Positions 9,341 to 17,671 of a stretch of DNA of 34,205 nt are shown here, one piece after another. The translations under genes and the position numbers were made by a program. The stretch covers positions 1-34,205 of the forward strand of contig JANQQW010000080.1 in the NCBI GenBank assembly GCA_028284885.1. Direction: 5' to 3'. Each line of letters opens with the position of its first letter. The stretch's first letter is position 1. The DNA is from Planctomycetaceae bacterium (GTDB lineage Bacteria > Planctomycetota > Planctomycetia > Planctomycetales > Planctomycetaceae). The notes below the pieces were generated by a model. It saw nothing but the letters and a program-made list of their open reading frames with translations. It made no database searches and was not told where the DNA came from.

Positions 9341-10102
9341 ATGAGCGAACTCAACCTGACACTCCGCGTCTGGCGGCAGTCCTCGGCCGACGAGCCGGGG
9401 CACTTCGAGAACTACCGGCTGACCGGCATCTCCACGCACATGTCCTTCCTCGAGATGCTCGACGTGCTGAACGAGCAGCTCACCGCACAGGGCGAGGAGC
9501 CGGTCGCGTTCGACCACGACTGCCGCGAGGGGATCTGCGGCACGTGTGGCATGATGATCAACGGCCAGGCCCACGGACCGGACAAGGAGACGACCACCTG
9601 CCAGCTGCACATGCGGCGGTTCAAGGACGGCGACACGATCAACATCGAGCCGTGGCGGGCCTCCTCGTTCCCCGTGCTCAAGGACCTGATCGTCGACCGG
9701 TCCGCGTTCGACCGCATCATCCAGGCGGGTGGGTACGTCTCCGTGAACACGGGGAACGCCCAGGACGCGAACGCCCTGCCCGTCCGCAAGAGCGACGCGG
9801 ACAAGGCGATGGACGCGGCCGCCTGCATCGGCTGCGGAGCCTGCGTCGCCAGCTGCAAGAACGCCTCCGCCATGCTGTTCACCTCGGCCAAGGTCTCGCA
9901 CCTCGCTCTGTTGCCGCAGGGCAAGACGGAGCGGGCCGAGCGGGTGACCCGCATGGTCGCCCAGATGGATGAAGAGGGCTTCGGCGGCTGCACGAACACC
10001 AACGAGTGCGAGGCGGCCTGCCCGGCCGGCATCTCGGTGTCGAACATCGCCCGCCTCAACCGCGAGTACCTCAAGGCCGCCCTCACGGCCGAGGACGCTT
10101 GA
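9341..10102 (+). CDS. sdhB: Succinate dehydrogenase iron-sulfur subunit
   Basis: Product of 253 residues. It carries electrons from FAD to the membrane quinone site through three clusters. The [2Fe-2S] ligands appear as Cys61, Cys66, Cys69 and Cys87 ([10 protein letters not shown] then TTTCQL). The C-terminal ferredoxin domain has [11 protein letters not shown] (162-172) plus Cys217, Cys223 and Cys227, the expected set for the [4Fe-4S] and [3Fe-4S] clusters. The ATG at 9341 has GAGG upstream. It is the last gene of sdhCAB; the following gap holds a repeat element. Confidence 0.96.
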   Translation: MSELNLTLRVWRQSSADEPGHFENYRLTGISTHMSFLEMLDVLNEQLTAQGEEPVAFDHDCREGICGTCGMMINGQAHGPDKETTTCQLHMRRFKDGDTINIEPWRASSFPVLKDLIVDRSAFDRIIQAGGYVSVNTGNAQDANALPVRKSDADKAMDAAACIGCGACVASCKNASAMLFTSAKVSHLALLPQGKTERAERVTRMVAQMDEEGFGGCTNTNECEAACPAGISVSNIARLNREYLKAALTAEDA

Positions 10103-10103
10103 C

Positions 10104-10253
10104 GGGTCGAGAGTCCAGGGTCAAAAAAGTCGAGAGCTCAGAACTGTCGGACAGCGGGACGGTCTGGTGTGCAGTGTCTCGTTGATGTCGTGTCGAACAC
10201 CGAATGATGCCTGCTACGGCTCTGGACTCTCGACCCTAGACTCTTGACCCCCG
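10104..10253. repeat. Intergenic repeat, copy B (sdhB-gcvT gap), with 15-bp terminal inverted repeats
   Basis: GGGTCGAGAGTCCAG (10104-10118) is perfectly repeated in inverted orientation as CTGGACTCTCGACCC (10222-10236), enclosing about 100 bp. The right part (10221-10253) matches the reverse complement of copy A between ssb and rplI at about 30 of 33 positions. The element starts just after the sdhB stop and ends within a few bases of the gcvT ATG. No coding capacity is seen. It could be a small non-autonomous element or a repeat-derived hairpin. Confidence 0.7.
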
Positions 10254-10255
10254 AA

Positions 10256-11374
10256 ATGACCGAACCGCTCCGCACGCCGCTGCACGCCTGGCACGTCTCC
10301 CGCGGAGCGCGAATGGTGGACTTCGCCGGCTGGGACATGCCGGTTCAGTACTCGTCGATCACCGAGGAGCACACCGCCGTCCGGACCGCCTGCGGGCTGT
10401 TCGACGTCTCCCACATGGGGCGGGTCGTCTTCCGCGGCCCGGACGCCCAGCGGTTCCTCGACCACGTCCTCACGAACGACTGCACGCGGATTCCCGCCGG
10501 TCGCATCCGCTACGCACTGGTCTGCCACGAGGCGGGCGGCGTGCTGGACGACGTGCTCGTCTACAACCTCGGCCACGGTGAGTGGCAGCTCGTGGTGAAC
10601 GCGAGCAACCGCGAGAAGCTGCTCGACTGGTTCGCCGGTCAGGCGGAGTCGTTCGACGTCGAAATCGACGACCTGACGACGACCACGTTCATGCTCGCGC
10701 TGCAGGGGCCGCGGGCCGTCGAGATCACCGAGGCCGCCCTCCCGGCCCCCGAGTCGGACGACGCCGAGACCGCCGGCGGCCTCGCGTACTACTCCTTCCT
10801 GCGGGCGAAGGTCGGCGACTCGACACTGTTCGTCAGCCGGACTGGCTACACGGGCGAGGACGGCGTCGAGATCGTCGGCCCGACCGGCCACTGGGAGGCG
10901 ATCCTGAACGAGGTCCTCTGCGTCGGCGAACCACTCGGCCTCGCCCCGGCCGGGCTCGGCTGCCGGGACACCCTCCGGCTGGAGGCCGGCATGCCGCTCT
11001 ACGGGCACGAACTTACGGAGGAGATCGACCCGCTGACCGCCGGTCTCGCCTTCGCCGTGAAGCTCGACGCCGGCGACTTCGTCGGCCGTGACGCCCTGCG
11101 AAAGGTCCGCGACAAAGGCCCGACCCGCCGCCGCGTCGGCCTCGAACTCGAAGGCCGCCGCATCGCCCGCGAACACGTCGCCCTCTTCGCCCCCGGCGGC
11201 GAGCGGCCGATCGGCGAAGTCACCTCCGGCACGTTCTCCCCCACGCTCGAGAAGTCGATCGCGATGGCGTACGTCGACGAACCGCACGCGGTCGGCAGCA
11301 CGATCGAAGTGGACCTCCGTGGAAAGCGGCTACCGGCGACGATCGTTCAACTGCCGTTCTACAAGCGTCCGTAG
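10256..11374 (+). CDS. gcvT: Aminomethyltransferase (glycine cleavage system T protein)
   Basis: Product of 372 residues. It moves the methylene group from H-protein aminomethyl-lipoate to tetrahydrofolate, releasing ammonia. The N-terminus has TPLHAWHVSRGARMVDFAGW (family pattern TPLY..H...GA...F.GW). FDVSHMGRV, LDDVLVYNL, SRTGYTGEDGVEI and the C-terminal GEVTSGTFSPTLEKSIAMAY are all present. The ATG at 10256 is chosen over an upstream TTG at 10244 because it begins the family sequence. There is no Shine-Dalgarno sequence; repeat copy B abuts the start. No gcvH or gcvP is visible nearby. Confidence 0.95.
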   Translation: MTEPLRTPLHAWHVSRGARMVDFAGWDMPVQYSSITEEHTAVRTACGLFDVSHMGRVVFRGPDAQRFLDHVLTNDCTRIPAGRIRYALVCHEAGGVLDDVLVYNLGHGEWQLVVNASNREKLLDWFAGQAESFDVEIDDLTTTTFMLALQGPRAVEITEAALPAPESDDAETAGGLAYYSFLRAKVGDSTLFVSRTGYTGEDGVEIVGPTGHWEAILNEVLCVGEPLGLAPAGLGCRDTLRLEAGMPLYGHELTEEIDPLTAGLAFAVKLDAGDFVGRDALRKVRDKGPTRRRVGLELEGRRIAREHVALFAPGGERPIGEVTSGTFSPTLEKSIAMAYVDEPHAVGSTIEVDLRGKRLPATIVQLPFYKRP

Positions 11375-11440
11375 ATCGTCACAAGACGCCCGTTGAGTGC
11401 CGGTGTCGATCGGGTACGATCGCCGTTCACTACAAGTCGA

Positions 11441-11463
11441 TGTTTGCATGGTGTGTTTGCATG
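11441..11463. repeat. Short direct repeat upstream of the LRR lipoprotein
   Basis: TGTTTGCATG occurs at 11441-11450 and again at 11454-11463, separated by GTG. The stretch is unusually AT-rich for this window and lies about 55-75 nt before the GTG of the LRR gene. It could be an operator or part of a promoter, but no clear -10 box is seen. Confidence 0.35.
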
Positions 11464-11515
11464 TTCATTTGGTCGCCGCACGTTGTCGTCCATCCCCCCG
11501 TTCCGGGAGTGTCTC

Positions 11516-13066
11516 GTGATTCGCAAGTCGCTGCTGATGCTGTTGGCCTTGGGAACGTCGTTCGGTCTGGGTTGCGGGGACTCCGGCAATCCGGCCGGGA
11601 CCACCGAGGATGGCGAAGGGGAGCGTTCTGGGAACGAGCAGGTCGTCGCAGACGACGAACGCGATGAGATCGATACTCCGAGTGGCAACGACGAAGTCCA
11701 AGAGAGCGACACGAACGCAGTCGAGGGGGCGGGCCAGGCCGAAGTGGAGGAGGAACCCGAGGTACTCGCCTATCTCGACGAGAAGGGTTGGGAACCGTAC
11801 GTGGCCGACAGTGGCATGAAGTACGTCAAACCCTACAACCGGCTGAACTTCAATCTGCCGGTGAAGCTCGAGCCCTCGGACTACCAGACGATTGGCATGT
11901 CCAAGACGATCGAGGAACTCGACCTTACGAACGTCGAACTCGACGCCGAGGGTGTGGCCATGCTGGCCGGCATGGAGAAGTTGAAGGTGCTCGACCTGCA
12001 AGGAGAGTCGGTCAGGGACGACGTTCTCGCCGCCGTGGCGAGGATCAAGACGCTTGAGAGCGTCGACGTCGCCTATGCCGAGAACGCCACGGACGATGGG
12101 TTCGTCAAACTCGCGATACTGCCGCGACTGACGTCGCTGCGACTGGCCTATTCGAAGATCGGTCCGGCCGCGATGTCGGCGTTCGCAGACGTCCCCTTGA
12201 CGAAGCTCACGCTCTCCAACGTGGACGGTCTGACCGACGAAGTCGCCAGGCAAGTTGCGAAGATCGACACGATTGAGGAACTCGTGCTGCTCGAGCGTCG
12301 CTTCGGTGGGGACCGGAAACTCACTCGAGAGGGTGTCCGTGCCATTGCCGAGAGCTTCGTGCCTCGAAAGTTCTGGTTCGACATCAAGCACCTGGACGAC
12401 GACGTTCTCCGGAGGCTCCTGGCCGACGGCTGGCTGCCCACTCGAGATGAAGCGACGTCGAAGGAGACGCTGACAACGATTGCGATGGAGGACACGGCCG
12501 TCACCGACGAGGGCTTCTCGGTGTTGCTCGACTGCCCGAACGTCACGTCTCTTTGGCTCGGCACGACGAAGCTGACGGACGCCAGCCTCTCAAGGTTCCC
12601 TGAGGCGTTTCCCAAGCTCGAATCGATCAGCATCGACGAGGCAGAATTCACGGCAACGGGTTTCGACGCGCTCGCCAAGCTCCCAGTTCGAATCCTCAAA
12701 CTCACGAAGTCCAACCTGACCGAGGAGTCCCTGGTCGCGATCGGGAAGATGAAGGCGCTGGAGACACTGAAGCTGGAGGAGTGCCAGTACGAGGCCGCGT
12801 GGCTGAAGCACCTCGCCGGACTCGAGAATCTCACCGATCTCAACCTGGAAATGTCACCATTCGACGACACGGCGGCGACGCACGTGGCGAAGCTGCCGAA
12901 GCTGGAGGAGATCGACGTGAGTGGGTCGCAACTGGGCGACACCGGCTTTCTCGAACTGGTCGCGGTCCCGCAGCTGAAAGACCTGTGGATCGGCGAGACG
13001 AAGGTAACCGCCGACGTCTATGAGAAGGCGAAGGCCGACAATCCTGAGAAGTCGATCCACGATTGA
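11516..13066 (+). CDS. Leucine-rich-repeat lipoprotein
   Basis: Product of 516 residues. The signal peptide (MIRKSLLMLLALGTSFGLGC) ends in a lipobox with Cys20. An acidic linker follows at about residues 28-82, rich in Glu and Asp. From about residue 110 to the end there are irregular LRR units of roughly 22-26 residues (for example LEELDLTNVELDAEGVAMLA, then MEKLKVLDLQGESV; late units such as LTDLNLEMSPFDDTAATHVA). These are the T-D-x-G-type repeats common in planctomycete proteins, and the domain probably serves in protein binding at the cell envelope. The start is a GTG with GGGAG 6 nt upstream. Upstream open codons lack a signal peptide. Confidence 0.82.
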   Translation: MIRKSLLMLLALGTSFGLGCGDSGNPAGTTEDGEGERSGNEQVVADDERDEIDTPSGNDEVQESDTNAVEGAGQAEVEEEPEVLAYLDEKGWEPYVADSGMKYVKPYNRLNFNLPVKLEPSDYQTIGMSKTIEELDLTNVELDAEGVAMLAGMEKLKVLDLQGESVRDDVLAAVARIKTLESVDVAYAENATDDGFVKLAILPRLTSLRLAYSKIGPAAMSAFADVPLTKLTLSNVDGLTDEVARQVAKIDTIEELVLLERRFGGDRKLTREGVRAIAESFVPRKFWFDIKHLDDDVLRRLLADGWLPTRDEATSKETLTTIAMEDTAVTDEGFSVLLDCPNVTSLWLGTTKLTDASLSRFPEAFPKLESISIDEAEFTATGFDALAKLPVRILKLTKSNLTEESLVAIGKMKALETLKLEECQYEAAWLKHLAGLENLTDLNLEMSPFDDTAATHVAKLPKLEEIDVSGSQLGDTGFLELVAVPQLKDLWIGETKVTADVYEKAKADNPEKSIHD

Positions 13067-13122
13067 TGGCGTGTTCCCACCCCGTCGGTTCGGGAAGGAG
13101 TTTCTCTGCACGTCGCCCAGGC

Positions 13123-13371
13123 TCAGCCGTTCGACTCCTCGACGGCCCGGCGAACCCAGTCGGCCGGCCACGTGCCGACGAAGTCCGGGTTCACCCAGAC
13201 TACGTTCGACCGGTAGCGGCCGGTCTTCACGTCCTTCACGCGGAAGCCGAAGGTGGGGCCGCGGGTCGCCATGCGGCTCCGCTCCACGCCCCCTTGGAAC
13301 TCGGCAACGCAGCCCGGGTACGCCGCCGCGACCGCCTCATTCACCTTCCGCCGGATGTCGGCCCGGTTCAA
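13123..13371 (-). CDS. Small protein of unknown function
   Basis: Up to 82 residues from a TTG at 13371. The sequence is soluble and mixed alpha/beta in appearance: an N-terminal helix (ADIRRKVNEAVAAAYPGC), then likely strands (TFGFRVKDVKTGRYRSNVVW) and a short helix near the end (ADWVRRAVEESNG). I recognise no family. The 5' end overlaps the end of the next upstream reading frame by 35 nt in another frame, and the frame is open further upstream with no ATG, GTG or TTG until a stop near 13561. The start is therefore uncertain and the gene may have lost its original 5' end. Confidence 0.45.
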   Translation of the reverse strand: MNRADIRRKVNEAVAAAYPGCVAEFQGGVERSRMATRGPTFGFRVKDVKTGRYRSNVVWVNPDFVGTWPADWVRRAVEESNG

Positions 13372-13660
13372 CGCGTGGGACTCGCCGCCAGTGCTGTGCC
13401 CACGAGGAGTCGGCAGGGAGCAGACGGGTTCCGAACGTCGCCACGAGGAACGTCGCCGCGGCCGCCACGAGTCCCATCCCCAGCCCCCCCGCGTAGGTGT
13501 GCAGCGTGCGATGCAGCGGCGGCGAGCGGTGGTACAGGAAGTAGAGCACCTCGACGTCGATCAGCACGTTCGCCACGACGAACGACGACAACCAGAACCG
13601 CCGCGGCGAACAGGCCTTCGCGAGGAGGCCGGGACCGAAGTGGAACGGGGTGAGCGGCAT
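13337..13660 (-). CDS. Truncated membrane protein (YdjM/metal-dependent hydrolase-like N-terminal part)
   Basis: Product of 107 residues. The beginning MPLTPFHFGPGLLAKA, with SSFVVANVLIDVEVLYFL and LHRTLHTYAGGLGMGLVAAA, matches the start of a family of integral membrane proteins related to YdjM-type membrane-bound hydrolases. Those have a PFHxGPGLLxK start and an LHxxxHT motif. Members I recall are around 200 residues and carry a later SHxxLDxxxHxD block, which is missing here. After about residue 85 the sequence turns polar and Arg-rich and stops, overlapping the next small gene. A 3' deletion or rearrangement is likely. The start ATG at 13660 has AAGG upstream on the minus strand. Confidence 0.5.
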   Translation of the reverse strand: MPLTPFHFGPGLLAKACSPRRFWLSSFVVANVLIDVEVLYFLYHRSPPLHRTLHTYAGGLGMGLVAAAATFLVATFGTRLLPADSSWAQHWRRVPRVEPGRHPAEGE

Positions 13661-13680
13661 TCGTGGACCTTCGAGTTCAG

Positions 13681-14133
13681 TCAGTCGATTGCATACCGCC
13701 GCTCATACCACGCCTCCAACTCACGCCGTGCCATGCAGTCGGTTGGATCGACGGACACGGCCTCTTGGTAGTACGCCTCAGCTCGAACTGAGTCGCCGAG
13801 CGCTTCGTGCGCATTCGCGATGCACCAGTACGGGCAAGCCTGTTCGGGGGCCAGCTCAGCGGCGATCCTGAAGTGCTCGACCGCCAGGCGATGTCGCCCG
13901 CGAGCGTAGAACAGGTTGCCCACGTGAAGGTTGACGACCGGATCGTCGGCATCGAGATCGAGGGCGCGTCGGTAGTATGCCTCCGCTGAATCGAGATCGC
14001 CGAGACGGAGGTGACGGCGTCCAAGCTCGATGAGAAGATCCACGTCGCCGGGTGCATTCGCCAGCTCCTCGAGGAGACCCTCGAGGTCGGTACTCTTGAG
14101 GTCGTCGAGTCGCCTCGGGTTGTCGTCATGCAT
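13681..14133 (-). CDS. TPR-repeat protein
   Basis: Product of 150 residues from the ATG at 14133. A TTG at 14148, adjoining the rnr stop, would add five residues. Roughly three tetratricopeptide units are visible: VDLLIELGRRHLRLGDLDSA, PVVNLHVGNLFYARGRHRLA and CPYWCIANAHEALGDSVRAE, each with the A/Y/G spacing of TPRs and followed by a DP-type turn. No signal peptide is seen, so it is probably a cytosolic scaffold. It follows rnr with 15 nt or less and is likely co-transcribed. Partner unknown. Confidence 0.75.
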   Translation of the reverse strand: MHDDNPRRLDDLKSTDLEGLLEELANAPGDVDLLIELGRRHLRLGDLDSAEAYYRRALDLDADDPVVNLHVGNLFYARGRHRLAVEHFRIAAELAPEQACPYWCIANAHEALGDSVRAEAYYQEAVSVDPTDCMARRELEAWYERRYAID

Positions 14134-14148
14134 CGGTAGACCCGTCAA

Positions 14149-16449
14149 CTACCGCCGTTTCCGCTTGCTCGCCCCACCCGTCTTTCGCGGCTTCTTCTTG
14201 GGGCCGCGGGGGGGCTTCGTGTTGCGGGGTGTCTTCTTCCGTGATCGGCCGCCGCCGCGTTCGTCGCGCCTGCGCTTCGGGCGGGGCTTCTTCTCGACCT
14301 GGTGCATCGTGTGTTCGACGACCTGCAGGTCGAGTTGGCGGGCGTCGACGTCGACTCGGGCGACGCGGACCTTGACGCGGTCGCCGAGGCGGTAGACCTC
14401 GCCGCTGCGGCGGGCGGTGAGGGTGTGCAGGTTGCGGTCGTGGTCGAAGAAGTCGTCCCGGGCGAGAGCCGAGACGTGGACGAGGCCCTCGAACGGGAAC
14501 TCGACGCCCTGGCAGAAAATGCCGAAGTTGTTGACGCCGGTGACGACGGCCTCGAACGCGTCGCCGACTCGCTCCTCCATGTAGGTCAGCAGCTTGATCT
14601 TCACGAGCTCCCGCTCGGCCGACTCGGCTCGTCGTTCGGTCGTGGAGCAGTGCCGGCCGAGCTTCTCGAGTTCGAGTTCGGTCGGGCCGCTCGCGTCCGG
14701 GTTGCGGGCGAGTTCGTCGAGCAGCCGGTGGACCTCGAGGTCCGGGTAGCGGCGGATGGGGCTCGTGAAGTGGGTGTAGTGCTCCTCGTTGAGGGCGAAG
14801 TGGCCCATCTCCACGCCGCGGTACTCGGCCCGCTTGAACGACCGCAGCAGCGCGAAGTTGACGGCCCGCTCGACCGGCGTGTCCTTCACCGTGCCGATCA
14901 GCTGCTGCAGGTGCTGCCGGCTCTGCGGGAGGTCGAGGTCGTGGCCGACCGCCTCGACGAACTCCTTGAAGGCCCGCAGCTTGACCTCGTCCGGGTCGCC
15001 GTGCGTACGGCGGACGAACGAGACGCCGCGGTCCTTCAGCTCGGTCGCGACGGCGACGTTCGCCGCCAGCATGAACTCCTCGATGATCTCGTGGCTCTCG
15101 TCGTGGTGCTCCTCGTGGGCGCCGACGACGCGGTTCTCCTTGTCGAACTCGAGATCGACCTCGGCGAGGTGCAGTTCGAGTGCCCCGTTCGCGAACCGCC
15201 GCTTGCGAAGCGTCATCGCGAGTTCGTACATGTCCGCCAGCAGCTTGCGGATCTTGGCGGCGACCTTCCCCTTGTACTTCTCCGGTTCGGCGAGGATCGG
15301 CATCACCTCCTCGTACGCGAACCGCCGGGTGACGTTGACGGCCGAGTTCGCGAAGCTCGTGCGGACGGGGATGCCCTCCGGCGTGAACTCGATGAAGACG
15401 GTCTTCGTGTACCGGACGTGCCCCTGCTGCAGGCTGCAGACGCCGTTGGAGAGGACCTCCGGCAGCATGGGGATCACGTGCCGGGGGAGGTAGACGCTGT
15501 TGCCCCGCTTGCGGGCCTCGGCGTCGAGCACGCTGCCGTCGACGACGAAGTGGGCGACGTCGGCGATGTGCACGCCGAGCGTCCAGTGGCCGCTGCCGGC
15601 GTCGCGTTTCAGCGAGATCGCGTCGTCGAAGTCGCGGGCGTCGACCGGGTCGATCGTGACGATCGTCTCCTTGGTCAGGTCGAGCCTGTCGGGCGGGATC
15701 TCGGTCTCCTCGGAGAACTCGGCGATGCGGTCGCGGGCCTCGGCGAGCACGGGTTCGGGGAACTCGTGCGGGATGCCGAACTCGTGGATCACGGTCTGCG
15801 TGTCGACGCCCGGTGTCCCCCGCGGGCCGAGCACCTCGACGAGCACGCCCTCCCCCTCCCGGCGGTGGTCGGGGAAGCGGAGCATCTCGATGACGACCTT
15901 GTCCTCCTCGCGGGCGCCCTTCGCGCCGGGGTCGCCGACCCAGACGGAGTCGGCGAACTTGTCGCCGTCGACGTGGACCCAGCCCTGCCCGTGCTCCTCG
16001 AAGTAGGTGCCGACGAAGGTGGTCGTCGCCCGTTCGAGGATCTCCTCGACGCGGCCGCACCGCTTGCCGCCGGCCCCACGCCGGCGGACCAGACGCACGA
16101 GCACCTCGTCGCCGGAGTGGGCGTCGCCGCAGTCGGACGCCTCGATGAACACGTCCTGGTCCGGCTCGAGGCCGGGGACCGGTTCGTGCGGCCGGACGTA
16201 TCCGGTGCCGCGCGAGGTCCGCTTGAGGACGCCGGCGAAGAGTCCCTTCGCCGAGGGGGGGCGGAGCCGGCCGCTGTCCTGCTGGACGATCTGGCCCGAC
16301 TCGACGAGCGCCTCGACGGCCGCGTCGAACGCGGGGCGCTGTTTCTTCTTGATTCCAATCCGCTTGGCCAACACTTTCGACTTCACCCCCTCGTAGCCGG
16401 GCCGCGAGAGGTAGTCGAGAATCAACTTCTGAATCGGTTTGTCCTTCAT
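14149..16449 (-). CDS. rnr: Ribonuclease R
   Basis: Product of 766 residues, a 3'-5' exoribonuclease that degrades structured RNA. In order: an N-terminal winged-helix-like region (1-65), two cold-shock/OB domains (about 65-235) including the typical GTGYVRPH stretch, and the RNB catalytic domain with IDPVDARDFDDAIS (266-279). Asp267, Asp273, Asp275 and Asp276 correspond to the metal-binding Asp residues. LHLAEVDLEFD, HYTHFTSPIRRYPDLEVHR and an S1 domain (about 640-720, GVNNFGIFCQGVEFPFEGLV) follow. The tail is highly basic (KRRR, KKK). The ATG at 16449 starts the family sequence. The gene is transcribed away from the FAS1 gene. Confidence 0.96.
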   Translation of the reverse strand: MKDKPIQKLILDYLSRPGYEGVKSKVLAKRIGIKKKQRPAFDAAVEALVESGQIVQQDSGRLRPPSAKGLFAGVLKRTSRGTGYVRPHEPVPGLEPDQDVFIEASDCGDAHSGDEVLVRLVRRRGAGGKRCGRVEEILERATTTFVGTYFEEHGQGWVHVDGDKFADSVWVGDPGAKGAREEDKVVIEMLRFPDHRREGEGVLVEVLGPRGTPGVDTQTVIHEFGIPHEFPEPVLAEARDRIAEFSEETEIPPDRLDLTKETIVTIDPVDARDFDDAISLKRDAGSGHWTLGVHIADVAHFVVDGSVLDAEARKRGNSVYLPRHVIPMLPEVLSNGVCSLQQGHVRYTKTVFIEFTPEGIPVRTSFANSAVNVTRRFAYEEVMPILAEPEKYKGKVAAKIRKLLADMYELAMTLRKRRFANGALELHLAEVDLEFDKENRVVGAHEEHHDESHEIIEEFMLAANVAVATELKDRGVSFVRRTHGDPDEVKLRAFKEFVEAVGHDLDLPQSRQHLQQLIGTVKDTPVERAVNFALLRSFKRAEYRGVEMGHFALNEEHYTHFTSPIRRYPDLEVHRLLDELARNPDASGPTELELEKLGRHCSTTERRAESAERELVKIKLLTYMEERVGDAFEAVVTGVNNFGIFCQGVEFPFEGLVHVSALARDDFFDHDRNLHTLTARRSGEVYRLGDRVKVRVARVDVDARQLDLQVVEHTMHQVEKKPRPKRRRDERGGGRSRKKTPRNTKPPRGPKKKPRKTGGASKRKRR

Positions 16450-16608
16450 GACACACGTTGTAGGTTCGCGGGGGGGACACGAACAGGCTCGACCGGGTTC
16501 GGGCGGAAGTCGCGGGAATCGTCCCGGACCGGCGAGTTCGCGTCATCCGCGGGTTGACGGGCTGCGAATACTCTCCCGAGTTCCACCCCCGAACCCAGGA
16601 GAGAAACG

Positions 16609-17370
16609 ATGCGAAGGACGTTCGCCACCCTCACGGTCTGTGCCGTCGCGCTGACCTGCGGCCCGGCCCGGTCGGCCGAGCTGGACATCGTCGACACCGC
16701 CGTCTCGGCGAAGTCGTTCAACACGTTGGTCGCCGCGGTGAAGGCGGCCGGACTGGTCGAGACGTTGAAGGGCGACGGGCCGTTCACCGTGTTCGCCCCG
16801 ACGGACGACGCGTTCGCCAAGCTGCCGAAGGGGACGCTGGAGTCGCTGTTGAAGCCGGAGAACAAGGACCAGCTGACGGCGATCCTGACCTACCACGTGG
16901 TGCCGGGCAAGGTGCTGGCGAAGGACGTCGTCACGCTCGACTCCGCGAAGACCGTGAACGGTGCCGAGGTCGCGATTCGGGCGAACGACAAGGGCGTGTT
17001 CGTGAACGACTCCCAGGTCGTGAAGACGGACATCCTCACCAGCAACGGCGTGATCCACGTGATCGACTCCGTGCTGCTGCCGCCGGAGAAGCCGATGAAG
17101 GCGGCCGAGGCGGCCCGCATGCTGGAGCACTCGGTCGCCCGTGGCGTCCGCATGTTCAACGCCGGTCACCACGGCGAGTGTGCCGCCATCTACATGGAGG
17201 CAATGCAGACCCTCTCCAGTCAACCGGTCGAGGGGCTGTGCGGTTCGACGCAGCGGATGATGACGACGCTCGCCGAGAAGGCCGGCCACGAGCGACACGC
17301 GACCAACCGTGCGTGGATGCTCCGCCGCGGCATCGACGCCGTGCACATGCAGCTCACGATGGGGCGTTGA
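16609..17370 (+). CDS. Secreted fasciclin (FAS1) protein with an extra C-terminal domain
   Basis: Product of 253 residues. The signal peptide runs to about residue 23 (CGPARSAE). One FAS1 domain occupies about 26-160, with the H1 box [25 protein letters not shown] and the H2-type [16 protein letters not shown]1 domains mediate adhesion and protein or polysaccharide contacts. The last 90 residues form a separate, probably helical domain: [20 protein letters not shown], then MEAMQTL and [13 protein letters not shown]. They contain two Cys and several His and are not part of FAS1. The ATG at 16609 has AGGAGAG upstream. A strong terminator follows. Confidence 0.88.
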   Translation: MRRTFATLTVCAVALTCGPARSAELDIVDTAVSAKSFNTLVAAVKAAGLVETLKGDGPFTVFAPTDDAFAKLPKGTLESLLKPENKDQLTAILTYHVVPGKVLAKDVVTLDSAKTVNGAEVAIRANDKGVFVNDSQVVKTDILTSNGVIHVIDSVLLPPEKPMKAAEAARMLEHSVARGVRMFNAGHHGECAAIYMEAMQTLSSQPVEGLCGSTQRMMTTLAEKAGHERHATNRAWMLRRGIDAVHMQLTMGR

Positions 17371-17403
17371 CGCCACCGTCGCTGCACGTAGACCAACCAG
17401 ACG

Positions 17404-17440
17404 AACGACCTCGGGCCTCCACCCGAGGTCGTTTCTTTTG
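17404..17440 (+). terminator. Intrinsic terminator after the FAS1 gene
   Basis: AACGACCTCGGG (17404-17415) and CCCGAGGTCGTT (17422-17433) form a 12-bp stem with loop CCTCCA. The sequence TCTTTTG follows directly, which is T-rich for this genome. It lies 33 nt after the FAS1 stop. Confidence 0.85.
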
Positions 17441-17473
17441 TTGAGAGGGGGGTAAGTGCGCGCCCTGGTTCTG

Positions 17474-17550
17474 TCCCCCCTCACCCCGACCCTCTCCCCC
17501 GCAGCGAAGTCGAAGCCACTGGGAAACCGATTGCGGGGGAGAGGGGGCCA
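17474..17550. repeat. REP-like inverted repeat
   Basis: The left arm CCCTCTCCCCCGCA (17490-17503) is perfectly inverted at TGCGGGGGAGAGGG (17532-17545), with 28 nt between. It is preceded by CCCCCCTCACCCCGA. The wording (CCCTCACCCC-ACCCTCTCCC) resembles REP/dispersed palindromes found in many GC-rich bacterial genomes. It occupies the FAS1 to PIG-L gap (17371-17671). Besides the terminator I see nothing else in that gap. Confidence 0.65.
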
Positions 17551-17671
17551 GAGGAATGGCGACGAGTTCGCAACCGGGAATCGGATGCACTGGGGAGCAG
17601 GTGATCCGCTGTCGCTCCGGTCGGCCACGCGTTAGGCTCTCACTCCTCGACGAACCAAGCGGACGACCGAC

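Noticed and set aside
14302-16557. 751-codon plus-strand open frame
   Set aside because: It is the antisense of rnr; the composition is biased and no domain is seen, while the minus-strand frame is a complete RNase R.
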